Origin: Aquila chrysaetos chrysaetos
Taxonomy: Eukaryota; Chordata; Aves; Accipitriformes; Accipitridae
Assembly: GCF_900496995.4 (NCBI RefSeq)
Contig: NC_044009.1
Span: forward strand, 10,572,001 to 10,636,000
DNA: 64,000 nt
Reading direction: 5' to 3'
The translations under genes were made by a program, and so were the position numbers. The first letter of the stretch is position 1, and each line of letters begins with the position of its first letter. Below are positions 35,868 to 44,437 of the stretch, in pieces. The notes under the pieces are model-generated. The model did no database searches, was not told where the DNA came from, and worked only from the letters and a program-made list of their open reading frames with translations.

Positions 35868-36002
35868 CTGGTGGAAAGGACGAGGGCAAGACCTCAGCAC
35901 CGGCTGCTACCGGCCCACCTGGGCACGGGTCTGAAAATCCACAGGGCGCAAAGTTTCCGGGCAGCACCCAGCGCCTGTGGTGGGGGGGGCACAAAGCCTT
36001 AC

Positions 36003-36179
36003 GCTGTCAAAGAGTGGCCGGAGCCTCTCAGCCAGCTGCAGAGTGATGGAGCTGGCAATTGGGATGCCTGTGGCCCAGAGCACCTTGCTGAGCACAGAGA
36101 GGGTCATCCCAACCACCTCCCCGTCTGCATCCATCAGTAGCTCTGTGAGCCTTCGCAGCAGGGGCCGCATTCTTCTGAG
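36003..36179 (-). CDS. MROH-like exon 10
   Basis: 177 bases (59 codons), acceptor ttccacgcag, donor GTAAGG. It encodes the repeat containing LTELLMDADGEVVGMTLS and LAERLRPLFDS. This is the best conserved part of the gene, together with exon 11. The frame is intact, phase 0 at both sides. Confidence 0.9.
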
Positions 36180-36432
36180 CTGCGTGGAATACAATGCTGT
36201 GCTGTGAATCCATAAAAGGCTGCACTGCCAAAACCGCTCCGGAGGTTCAACCCCACGCTGCTGCCTCGGGGCCCAGAAGCCAAGGCCTGCCCCGAAGGAC
36301 TCGGGCAGGTGAACAGGGAGGCCGGAGAGCGGGAGCAGCTGCCACAGCTCCCCAAAGCCCAGCCAAGTCCAAGCTACTGTGTTACCCAGCCCCATGCTGC
36401 CAGCACGGCTTCAGCCGGCTGCCCCTTCTCAC

Positions 36433-36571
36433 CATCAAGGGTGTCTTGCAGAGCACCAGGAGGCCCTCTGAGCACCAGGCGACGCATCACTCTGCACTTG
36501 CTCTGCAGGTACATTGGGACGAGCTGCAGGATGCGGTCACCCCAACACCTTACGTTAGGGTAGACCAGGAG
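36433..36571 (-). CDS. MROH-like exon 9 (one-base gain)
   Basis: 139 bases, acceptor cctttcag, donor GTGAG. The first part reads LLVYPNVRCWGDRILQL and YLQSKCRVMRRLVLRG in the family frame. An extra G in agggcctcctgg then moves the LLVLCK continuation into another frame. Without it the exon is 138 bases and phase 0, as the neighbouring exon requires. Confidence 0.75.
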
Positions 36572-37031
36572 CTGAAAGGACACAGAGCAGTGACAGGGGT
36601 GCCTGGCCAGCAGGACTCCACCAACGCACAGGGCTGGGTTCCAGCCAGCAGCACAGGGCGCGGGGTACCGTCCCAGTCAGCCGAGCCCAAAGGCAGCAGC
36701 GGCTGCGCAAGACCCCCTGGGCTCCCTGCCCTGTGCCGCGGGGCAACACGGCGCAGGTCGCTCCACGCGCGCTCTGCTGTGCCTCCCAGCCCTCAGCAGC
36801 CTCTGATTCCTCGGCCTTTGAGGAGCCGCGATGGGAGAGCGAGAGCCGGCACAAGGCAGGCACAAAACCAGGTGGGGACAAGTGTCACCCCAGCGCAAGG
36901 GGCCGAGGGCACGCAGCGGAGCCCACCCTCTGCCCCAGCTCCACTGACTGGGCTCCCGCGCAGCTGCGGCTACGAGGAGGGCAGAGTGGTGAGAGCCGGG
37001 TCATCGAGGCAGCACTCGCCACCAGGCTCAC

Positions 37032-37148
37032 CTCAAACAAGGAACGCCATGGCGGGCATCTCCCAGCGTTGCTTCTTCCTCCTGAAGCAGCTTGACAAGG
37101 TAGCCTGCGATCCAGTAACACAAGCTCCTCGAGATATCACGCACCTGT
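37032..37148 (-). CDS. MROH-like exon 8 (two one-base gains)
   Basis: 117 bases. The acceptor is ccctgccag, placed so that RQVRDISRSLCYWIAGYL joins exon 7 in frame. An extra A in gcaacgctgg and an extra T in cttgtttgag disrupt the family ending RWEMPAMAFLVE. With both extra bases the exon ends in phase 2 instead of 0, and the next exon reads TAA at 36,550-36,552. Confidence 0.75.
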
Positions 37149-37668
37149 CTGGCAGGGGGAAGAAGGCACCGTTGACCCCGAGCAGGGTGGGCAAACCTCT
37201 CCCCGGACTGACTCACAGCGGCCTGGTCGTTCCCCACCGCCCCTCGCCAGGAGAAAGGCATGGCCAACACCAGCAGGCTCCTTTTGGGGAGGAGACTGGC
37301 AAAACACCCTTCCTGCCCTGAAGCCTTCCATTCTGAGAAGACCCCTTTCCTGCCCACAGGGCACTCGTGTCCCCCAGGCTCTGTCGCTGGCCCTCAGTGC
37401 ACCCTGCCCTGCCCCGGCGGGCTGCCATCAGTGGGGCTGCCTGCAGACAGACCCCCCACTCTGTGCCGTCAGCCCAGGCCCCACGGGAGGGGACGCTGGT
37501 GCTTTGGGAGGTGGCGTCTCGTATGCACCCACCTCTCCCAGGCTTTTCCAGTCTGCTGGGCCATCCCTTGGTGACAAGTCCCTCTCACCCACGACCAAGG
37601 GGATTGTGCGGGGCGCCCCGTCTGCAGAGGAGAAATGGCGGGGGGAGCAGGGATGAGGGGGTTCTCAC

Positions 37669-37806
37669 CTGGCCAGCAGACCCATTGCACAATGGTAGGT
37701 CTCAGCACTGAGGAGCGTGTCCCAGCCACGCTTACGTTCGACTTCAAACACCATATTGTCATACTGAAGACGGCAGAGCAGTGCTTTCACGGTCAGCATT
37801 GCAAAT
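37669..37806 (-). CDS. MROH-like exon 7
   Basis: 138 bases, acceptor tgcacacag, donor GTGAG. It encodes FAMLTVKALLCRLQ, ERKRGWDTLLSAETYH and CAMGLLA. The frame is intact and ends in phase 2. Confidence 0.85.
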
Positions 37807-37895
37807 CTGTGTGCAGAGCAAAGCCCAGGTCACACTGGGAGCCCAGGCCCCGCCTCCGGGGCCACGGGAGGGATGGGAGGACCGGGGTGGAGCAC

Positions 37896-38083
37896 CTGCT
37901 GGGGCTGGTGGGAGGGCAGCCTTCCTGCTGGCATCCCCTCCAGAAGGTATCGACCTCCTCTGGCATCTGCTGTGTGGCAAAGAAAATTTGGAAGAGCAGA
38001 GCCAGGAAGATGCGGGGGAAAAGCACGTTCAACCTCTGTGGGCACCCGGGCAGCTGGAGGATCTCCTGCAGCACCCTGGTTGC
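37896..38083 (-). CDS. MROH-like exon 6
   Basis: 188 bases, acceptor tttctgcag, donor GTGCTC. In the family frame it encodes ATRVLQEILQLPGCP, LFPRIFLALLFQIFFATQQ and MPEEVDTFWRGCQ, ending in phase 2. The frame is intact within the exon. Confidence 0.85.
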
Positions 38084-38352
38084 CTGCAGAAAACAAAACA
38101 CCCAGAGACAGCGCTCAGTGCCGAGATGTCCCCGCGGCAGGGCCCCGAGCGCGGGGAGGGTGAGGTTCAGGCACTGCCCTGGGCCACGGGAGGCGCAGGG
38201 GGAGCACCCGCCCTGGCTGCCCCTACACCTGCCCCTAACCCAGGTTTCCAGCCCCACCGCGTGAGGCAGGGAGATGCAGCGGTGGGGGAGGATGGAGAGC
38301 CGCCCGGAGAGGCGACCCTGGGGGCGAGCAAAGGCCCGGGCCAGAAACTCAC

Positions 38353-38499
38353 AGCCAGAGCAAGACATCTGCGCTGTCCCCATCGGAGGTGCATGTGCTG
38401 TGCAGCGGCCAGTCCTCCAGCACGCAGACCAGCTCCCGCAGCACCTGCTCTGCAGTCCTGCTCCTGGAGACCATCACCCTCCACATGGTCGCAGCAGCT
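38353..38499 (-). CDS. MROH-like exon 5 (one-base loss near its 3' end)
   Basis: 147 bases, acceptor gggcctgcag, donor GTGAG. It encodes AAATMWRVMV, VLRELVCVLEDWPLHS and TSDGD in the family frame. Near the end the sequence gtcttgctctggct lacks one T relative to the family's V-F-A-L-A ending. This shifts the join to exon 6, which then meets a TGA at 38,029-38,031. Exon 6 itself starts in phase 0 in the family frame, which supports a single-base loss here. Confidence 0.8.
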
Positions 38500-38828
38500 C
38501 TGCAGGCCCAGAGCTCTGTGTCAGAGGGGTCTTGGCCACAGTGCCGTGGCCTGGGCAACCGCGGGGGCTGGGGCTGGCTGCCAGCCTTGCCTCTGCCCAC
38601 TGCCCCTCACCAAGCAGCACCCAGCAGGCCTGCCCCTGCGGGCAGCAGGCAGCCGAGCGACGGTGCCTTGAGGGGCAGGCAGGGAGCACGGCAGCGGGCT
38701 CTGGGGCTGTCGTGCCAGGGCTGGGAAACGGAGGGGCCGGAAGGTCCTGAAAATCTCCGTCTCTCTGACAGCCCACCTGGGACAGGCTCTACAGCCTGAT
38801 GGGCTCTAAAGGCAGGTGGGCCCTGTAC

Positions 38829-38983
38829 CTGTCGCACGATGGGGCACAGCACAGGAGGGTCACCGCCACGTCATGGGGGTGTGCGTGGGTCAGCTCCAGA
38901 AGGCTGTTGTCCAGCCTGTGCTCAGCAGACACATGCGTGTTGGACATGAGCCACCGGTAGATGCACCTCACGATGCTCGGCAC
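38829..38983 (-). CDS. MROH-like exon 4
   Basis: 155 bases, acceptor ttcctccag, donor GTACAG. It encodes VPSIVRCIYRWLMSN and the LDNSLLELTHAHPHDVAVTL repeat, ending near the CAPSCDR motif in phase 2. The frame is intact. Confidence 0.85.
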
Positions 38984-39171
38984 CTGGAGGAAGACATGGC
39001 TGAGAGCTGGAGTGCTGCCAGAGCGAGCCAGTTCCCCAGCTTCCCCCAAGCAGTGCTTCCCTTCCCATCACACTGTGCTGGCTTAAAAGGCTGTTGGGTG
39101 CCCAGCGGACCCGGCCTCAGGGGGCACACGATCTCCTCCGGGGGCTCGAGCCCCGGCGACAGGCTACTTAC

Positions 39172-39321
39172 ATGCTGCAGTCTGGAGGCGTCGCTTTCCA
39201 CAAGCACATCCAGCATGGCAGCACAAGCCTCCGCATTATAGGAGTCCGAGTCTGCCATGCCCTCGACGGCCGCGATGGTGGCGTCTTCACGCTCAGAGGG
39301 CTTGAGGGATTCCCAAAACCT
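39172..39321 (-). CDS. MROH-like exon 3
   Basis: 150 bases (50 codons), acceptor ctcctgtag, donor GTAAGT. It encodes a helical repeat with RFWESLK at the start and AMLDVLVE near the end. The frame is intact and phase 0 at both sides. Confidence 0.85.
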
Positions 39322-39434
39322 CTACAGGAGAAGGAAAGGCAGGGAAGAGAGCATGTCACACCGAGTGCCCCGACGGCGGTGCTCGGCTGAGCAGCGAGAC
39401 CAGGCCCAGCCCAGGTGGGGATGGCTGCGGTTAC

Positions 39435-39499
39435 CTGTGCGCTGCTGTGGAAGAGGGCCCGGGCGTGTTCCTGCTCTTCTGGCAGGTTCCAGTCTGGAT
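39435..39499 (-). CDS. MROH-like exon 2
   Basis: 65 bases with a tttgccag acceptor and GTAACC donor. It joins exon 1 in frame and encodes DPDWNLPEEQEHARALF, a family-typical segment. It ends in phase 0. Confidence 0.8.
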
Positions 39500-39801
39500 C
39501 TGGCAAAGACCGAGCACAAGCAGAGCTGAGGGGCTGCAGGAGAGGCTGGAGAACACAGCCGAGCCCTGCGCTCCCCAGGCAGGGCCAGCCCCAGGACAGG
39601 GGCTGCTGGGGACTCTGACCCCCATCTCTCTGCCCGCAGGTTGGGGCTGGGGGTGCCCAGTGGATGGAGCGTGGCCGGCGCCCGGCCATGGGGAACGGCC
39701 CCGTCCCTTCTTCCCCTCTTTCGCTGGGGATGTCCACAGGGGATGGGATGGGGCCAAGCCGGCTGCAGCCACTGGCTCCGTGGCCCAGCTCAGCCACTCA
39801 C

Positions 39802-40030
39802 CCGCCTGCAGCGGCTGGACCTCCTCCACCTCATCAGGCTGCCACGCTGGGGCATCCTCAGTGCCTTTCTCCTCCTCCACCCAGGCCAGCCTGGGCACGC
39901 TGGGGGGGGTCTCTCTGCCATCCCGCCGAGGCCCGGCCTCGAGGGCTCCTGCCACAGGGATGGGAGACGCCTCGGAAAAGCGCCGCGGACGCAGGTCAGC
40001 AGGGAACGAGGTGGCTGCGCAGGGGCTCCT
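39802..40030 (-). CDS. MROH-like exon 1 (5' end uncertain)
   Basis: Open on the minus strand through SPCAATSF, ASPIPVAGALEAG, PRLAWVEEEKG and DEVEEVQPLQA motifs to a GTGAGTG donor, leaving phase 1. The upper limit given is where similarity with the duplicate copy ends; the frame stays open further upstream, and no convincing ATG is seen in it. The region is probably a disordered N-terminal linker. Confidence 0.6.
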
Positions 40031-40118
40031 TCGCAGCCCCGCTCTGTCCCGTTCTGTCCCGTCGCGTCCTCCGGGCACCGTGGGGTGGCCGCGTCCCTGC
40101 CAGCGTTTATACCATGGA

Positions 40119-40220
40119 GGGTCACAAAGGGTCCTGTGACACGCTGCCACGTGCCATGCAATTGGCGGTGCCCATATCACGGTGGGTCACAAAGGGCCCT
40201 GTGACACACTGCCATGTGCC
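40119..40220. repeat. Two-copy 37-base repeat upstream of MROH exon 1
   Basis: The unit gggtcacaaagggtcctgtg onward occurs at 40,119-40,155 and 40,184-40,220 with three or four differences, in direct orientation. It lies between exon 1 and the duplicated 5' flank, where a promoter would be expected. A regulatory role is possible but not shown. Confidence 0.8.
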
Positions 40221-40229
40221 TGTGCTCTG

Positions 40230-40416
40230 GGGCCTCCCCCAGCCTGGAAAACCTGCCCCGCAGCAGAACAGCACTGAAGGAGCTCCATAGGTGCCGGCTA
40301 AGGAGGCAGCTCGGACCCCTCAACAATCCAGCCAGCAACACACAGGCAGGAAACAACTGGGGGTTCAGGGCTGGGAGAATATTTGTGGACACCTCCAAGG
40401 ACAAGTTTTTCAGGGA
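40230..40416. repeat. Duplicated 5' flank of the main MROH-like gene (pair of 33,040-33,266)
   Basis: This segment and its partner 7 kb away are similar over about 185 bases in the same orientation. It marks the 5' boundary of the duplicated unit. Beyond 40,416 the two loci diverge. It may contain an untranslated or N-terminal exon, since the minus strand is open in both copies. Confidence 0.8.
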
Positions 40417-41106
40417 TCCCCACACAGGAGCCAAGTTTGCACAAATGGGAGTCAGTACTCATGCGGACAGAGAGGATGTCCAACTTGTTTGAAAGCAAAC
40501 CCAATCCATAAAATGGGTGATTTTCTTTGTAGTTGTTGCCTGCATAATATACTGTGTGATTAAATTAATAGCAGGCTGCCAGTGGACTGATAACAAGCTG
40601 CACCTTCAGTATCGTCAGTGATCACCCGTGGACAGCACTGAGGCAGACAGAGAAGTTCCCATTCCTCCACTGCCAGCTGAAGAAGGCTGATTTGCTTGCT
40701 TTTAATGTCACTGATCCACAAGTTAATTTTTGGTAAGAACTCCCTGGAGCTGTGATTCTTGTATCTTCCTCCCTCAGGAAAGAGAGGATCAAGGTACCCA
40801 AATCCCATAGGCTTTTCCTCCAAAAATCAAACTGCATGCGCCTTTCACTTCTGTGTCTCAGTTCCCAGCTTCCAAGGTGCAGGGTCTCAGCTAAGGTGAC
40901 AAATATTCCATGTGCTTTGTTGACACTTCCTTCCTTGGTTGGTATTCTCCAAACTGGAAGAGATAGAGTGATAACAAGAACCAGTTAGTGGATATAGCTG
41001 GAGAGCTTCCACTGCTACCTCAGTGTCAGTAGTCCACATGCAAGCCTTCCAGAAGATGAGGCTTTAACCTCACCTGTATTTAATTTCTGCAGCTCAACTG
41101 ACTTGG
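40417..41106. other. Unique spacer upstream of MROH; nothing supported
   Basis: About 690 bases between the end of the duplicated flank and the fold-back LTR. No exon or repeat recognised. Confidence 0.4.
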
Positions 41107-41718
41107 TGTCGTGATTTAAGCCCAGCCGGTAACAAAGCACCACGCAGCTGCTCGCTGACTTCCCCCGCCCAGCGCCGGTGGGATGAAGAGAAAATATAAA
41201 GGAAAACTCGTGGGTCGAGACAAGAACAGGGAGGGATCCCTCACCACTTATGGTCATGGGTGTTTTTTGGTAGCAGGGGAGGGGCTGCGTGGGTGGCTCC
41301 TGTGACACGCTGCTAGAAGCTCCCCTGGCTCCAAGCCAGACCTGCCTGTGGCCTAGGCCGACCCAGTCAGTGATGGCAGTAGTGCCTCTGGGATAACAGA
41401 TTTAAGAAGGGGAACCTGCAGCGGGTAGTGGGATTGGAATGTGAGAGGAACCCCTCTGCGGACACCGAGGTGCGCCGGAGGAGGGGATGCCCCTGCAGCC
41501 CGTGGTGAGACAACAGGCTGTCCCCCCCCAGCCCATGGAGGTGAGCGCGGGAGCAGATGCCCACCTGCAGCCCGGGGAGGAGCCCACGCCTCCCTGTCCT
41601 TGTTTCCACCCACTAACGTTTCTTTATCTTTTCTCCTCAATCCCACCGGGGCGGGGGGGGGAGGAGTGAGGAAGCGGCTGTGTTGTGCTTTGTTACCGGC
41701 TGGGTTTAAACCACAACA
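41107..41718. mobile_element. Fold-back (inverted) ERV LTR composite
   Basis: The block has TG...CA ends and inverted arms: about 41,107-41,235 (LTR end in minus orientation) and about 41,593-41,718 (the same end in plus orientation), roughly 80% similar by eye over ~125 bases. The centre (41,270-41,590) is LTR sequence in plus orientation, with the gctgctagaagct, gggataacagatttaagaag and gcagcccatggag blocks also typical of the LTR at 30.7 kb. It contains no genes and probably arose by nested insertion or rearrangement of two related LTRs. Confidence 0.75.
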
Positions 41719-42596
41719 GCCTCTCATCCTACAGTCCAAAGAGACAAAGTACACCGGGTCAAAGTCACCTCATTTTTAGCACAATAAAAGCATAACCCAG
41801 AAGGCCTGTACCTCCTCAGCAAGGCATCAGCACTGGTGGTGATGCCAAAAGTGGGGATACTGTGGGCACAGTTGCACATGGCTTGGCAGAAGGCTTGGGG
41901 AAAAGTGTCCGTAAGGGCTTTATATTGACTTCCCAGCCTCACAGCAACACTTAGCAGCTTCAGGTGCAGCCTGTCATCTTGGCTGCCTTTAACTGCAGTG
42001 CTTGAGGTCAGACTCACCTTCCACAGTCAAGTGTCTCAAGCCAGCTGCATCTGTGCCATTGTTAGATGCTGGGATGGGATCCAAGCCTTTAGGTGCATCT
42101 GCTGTACCTCTCTTTCATGCAAGCACCTTAAAAACATGTGAATGAGCTTCTAAACTCTAAATCCAAGACTTACTAGGAACAAACCATAGCAGTGCTGTTT
42201 TTCAGAGGAACTCTCTTGGCATACTTTCACTCATAACTGAGGCTGGTAGGTTGCAAGCCCATGTAGCTTTCTCTAGGATTTCCTGATGGTTGGTGATCCT
42301 TCTCACAGGACCCTTCTTCTTTCCCCAAGCTCCAGAGGTGAATAGGACATGGTTGGGAAGAGGAACCTCACTTTGCCCTTCTGAGTAACTGCACAGTAGG
42401 AATATTCCCCAGAAACTGGGATGTTCTGCATGCAACTTCTTTCCCTGAAAATGAGAAAGCCAGCTCTGCAACAGTGTACATTGCCTGTGGTGTCACACAA
42501 CAAGAGCCACAGGGCTGTCGCAGAAACTCTAGGCCAACAGTGATATACTTCAAAAGTCAATTTTCTTTAATGATCTCAAAATGCAATCAATGGTCA
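41719..42596. other. Spacer between LTR elements; nothing supported
   Basis: About 880 bases with no recognised exon or repeat. Open frames on the minus strand (for example 41,724-42,017) lack conserved motifs. Confidence 0.4.
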
Positions 42597-43172
42597 AACT
42601 GAACAGGAATGTTATGTGATATTGAAATATAACAGCCAGAGTGAGCAGGAATATTAGGCTGTAAACACTGCGATGAACACAACTTATTTACAGGTTCAAA
42701 ATGTCAGTTGGGAACTGTCACTACACGAACTGTAACCAAATCCAAGCTTAGAATGATGACTCAAAATGCGCACATCACTCACCAATAAGGTGAGGCACTC
42801 GATCCCAGGAAGTTTCCTTAGACGGCGTCCTGATCCAAGAGGAGAGTGTTCAACTGCATACCCACTGCTCTGAGGAAGACTGGCTCAAATGGGTCTCCTG
42901 GCAGCTCCATTTATACCCTAGGTCAGGTCAGGGCTCATGGTCATCTATGGTCAGGGGTCTAGAAACTTCTCTTAACCAAGGTGTTTTGTTGGATTTTCTG
43001 GCGGGCTCAGGTCACTGGGGTACCAGACTTGGGGCACTCTGTGCACATGACTCCAGTCATCACGTAGGCTGGGCGGCTCAACCCCCAAACCGTGACTTCT
43101 AGTTTAATCCTTTCCTTCCAGTGGTCAAGAAGTTTTGGTCTTTATTGGGGGGGGTGCACCTGCCACACAATC
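42597..43172 (-). mobile_element. ERV LTR, minus orientation (direct repeat copy A)
   Basis: Read on the minus strand it has a TATAAAT box (42,909-42,915) and an AATAAG poly(A)-type signal about 225 bases downstream (42,683-42,688), an LTR-like U3-R-U5 layout. It repeats, in the same orientation, as copy B at 43,936-44,437. No primer-binding site or polypurine tract was seen next to it. The family is probably an avian ERVL-type LTR. Confidence 0.65.
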
Positions 43173-43469
43173 CACTCTGTGACCACAGTCACGATCCAAG
43201 AGGTTTCTTTGGAGCAGTGGTACAGTCACCTCTTGCCTCCAAAGCTGAAAGGGAGCACAGCCTTCATGAGGATTGATGCTCATTATGAATCATCATTTCT
43301 TCAGTTATTTGACAATTATAACGGAACATCTATTGGAACATCTGTTGGAATATCTATTATTTGGGTTAATTCTAAAGGAGCATATCTAACAATGGATACA
43401 GACTGTGTAAGGACTGTTTAGATTATGTGTACTCAAGGTAAAGCTTACCTAGTTTAAGAGTCTACTTAC

Positions 43470-43925
43470 AATAGAGGATGCTTAGTCACAGACTTGCTAA
43501 TTAAGGACATACATCCTCCTTCGGCTTTGAGAAATGAGGCAGGTGGCAAGAGAAACAAAGACCCTGGTGTCTTCAGATGATGCACGACCATAAGAGGACA
43601 AAAGGAGTAGGGATATTCTTCCCCAAACGACCACCAAAGACCACCAGAGATCCCTGTACATGCATAGAAGACTCTGGGATGACTGCTCAAGAGAACAACA
43701 CCTCATGCTTGCTCAACATAATGAATATACAATAGTTAGGTGGAACATATGTATTAGATAGGTGTGGTGTTTTAACTGTAGTGTATAAGTATGGACTGAA
43801 AACCTCAGTAGGTGTGCTCCATTTGTGGGAATCTTCCACCTTGCACCCTGCACAGAATAAAGCAATGTCTCCTTACTAAACATACTTTGTGTATTTCGGG
43901 AGTTACTTTCTGATGAGGTAACAAT
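43470..43925 (+). mobile_element. ERV LTR-like fragment, plus orientation, between the LTR pair
   Basis: The plus strand shows a TATAAG box (43,784-43,789), an AATAAA signal 72 bases downstream (43,856-43,861) and a short following segment, the layout of an LTR core and R-U5. The orientation is opposite to both flanking LTRs, so it is a separate insertion. The 5' boundary is uncertain. Confidence 0.55.
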
Positions 43926-43935
43926 ATCAAAAATG

Positions 43936-44437
43936 AACAGGAATGTTATGTGATATTGGAATATAACAGCCAGATTGAACAGGCTCTAAACACTGTGACA
44001 AACACAACTTATTTACAGGTTCAGGATGTCATTGGGAACTATCACTACAGGAACTGTAACCAAATCTAAGCTTAGAATGATAGTTCCAAATGTGCATATC
44101 ACTTATAAGGTCACTTATACTTATCACTGATAAGGTGACGCACTCAACCCAGGGGAGTTTCCTTAGACAGCATCACGGTCTAAGGGGACAGTCTCTGACT
44201 GTAGACCCGCTGCTCCCGGGAAGACTGGCTCAAGGGGGTCTACCCTAGGTTGGATTGGGGCTCATGGTCGGGGTCTAGAAACTTCTCTTAACCAAGGTGT
44301 TTCATTGGATGAGGTGTTTCTGGCAGGCTCAGGTTGGTGGGCCGGGCAGCTGGACCCCCAAACCACAGCTTCTAGTTTAACCCTTCCAGTGGTCAAGAAG
44401 TTTCAGTCTTTATCAGGGACGGTGTACCTGCCGCAGG
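43936..44437 (-). mobile_element. ERV LTR, minus orientation (direct repeat copy B)
   Basis: Second copy of the LTR at 42,597-43,172, about 85% similar by eye. The segment holding the TATA box in copy A is deleted here. Neither copy is followed by retroviral genes; the 0.76 kb between them consists of other sequence plus the plus-oriented LTR. Confidence 0.65.

Larger units (their letters stand above)
33928..40030 (-). pseudogene. MROH-like gene (maestro heat-like repeat family), 15 exons, frameshifted
   Basis: Exons on the minus strand, each bounded by AG/GT, reproduce the family order: an N-terminal linker (PRLAWVEEEKGTED), a series of paired-helix HEAT-type repeats of about 50 residues per exon, and a C-terminal exon ending in a WRR...LCCWSS block. 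Diagnostic motifs are TMWR, LTVKALLCRLQ, DADGEVVGMTLS, HVQLLSMHLFRDVMEF, VEEGKKPLK and HDENQRVAEASRETLL. Exons 2-15 total 1,897 bases, about 632 residues, plus roughly 75 from exon 1. MROH proteins are HEAT-repeat scaffold-like proteins of poorly known function. Four one-base indels break the frame: exon 5 (loss), exon 8 (two gains) and exon 9 (gain). As written, translation after exon 5 stops at 38,029-38,031. All splice sites and other exons look intact, so this is either a young pseudogene or an intact gene with assembly errors. The start codon and 5' end are not established. Confidence 0.85.

Noticed and set aside
43092..43421. 109-codon plus-strand open frame between LTRs
   Set aside because: It lies between rearranged LTRs, starts inside copy A and has a short internal ggaacatct repeat; no similarity to retroviral proteins is evident.
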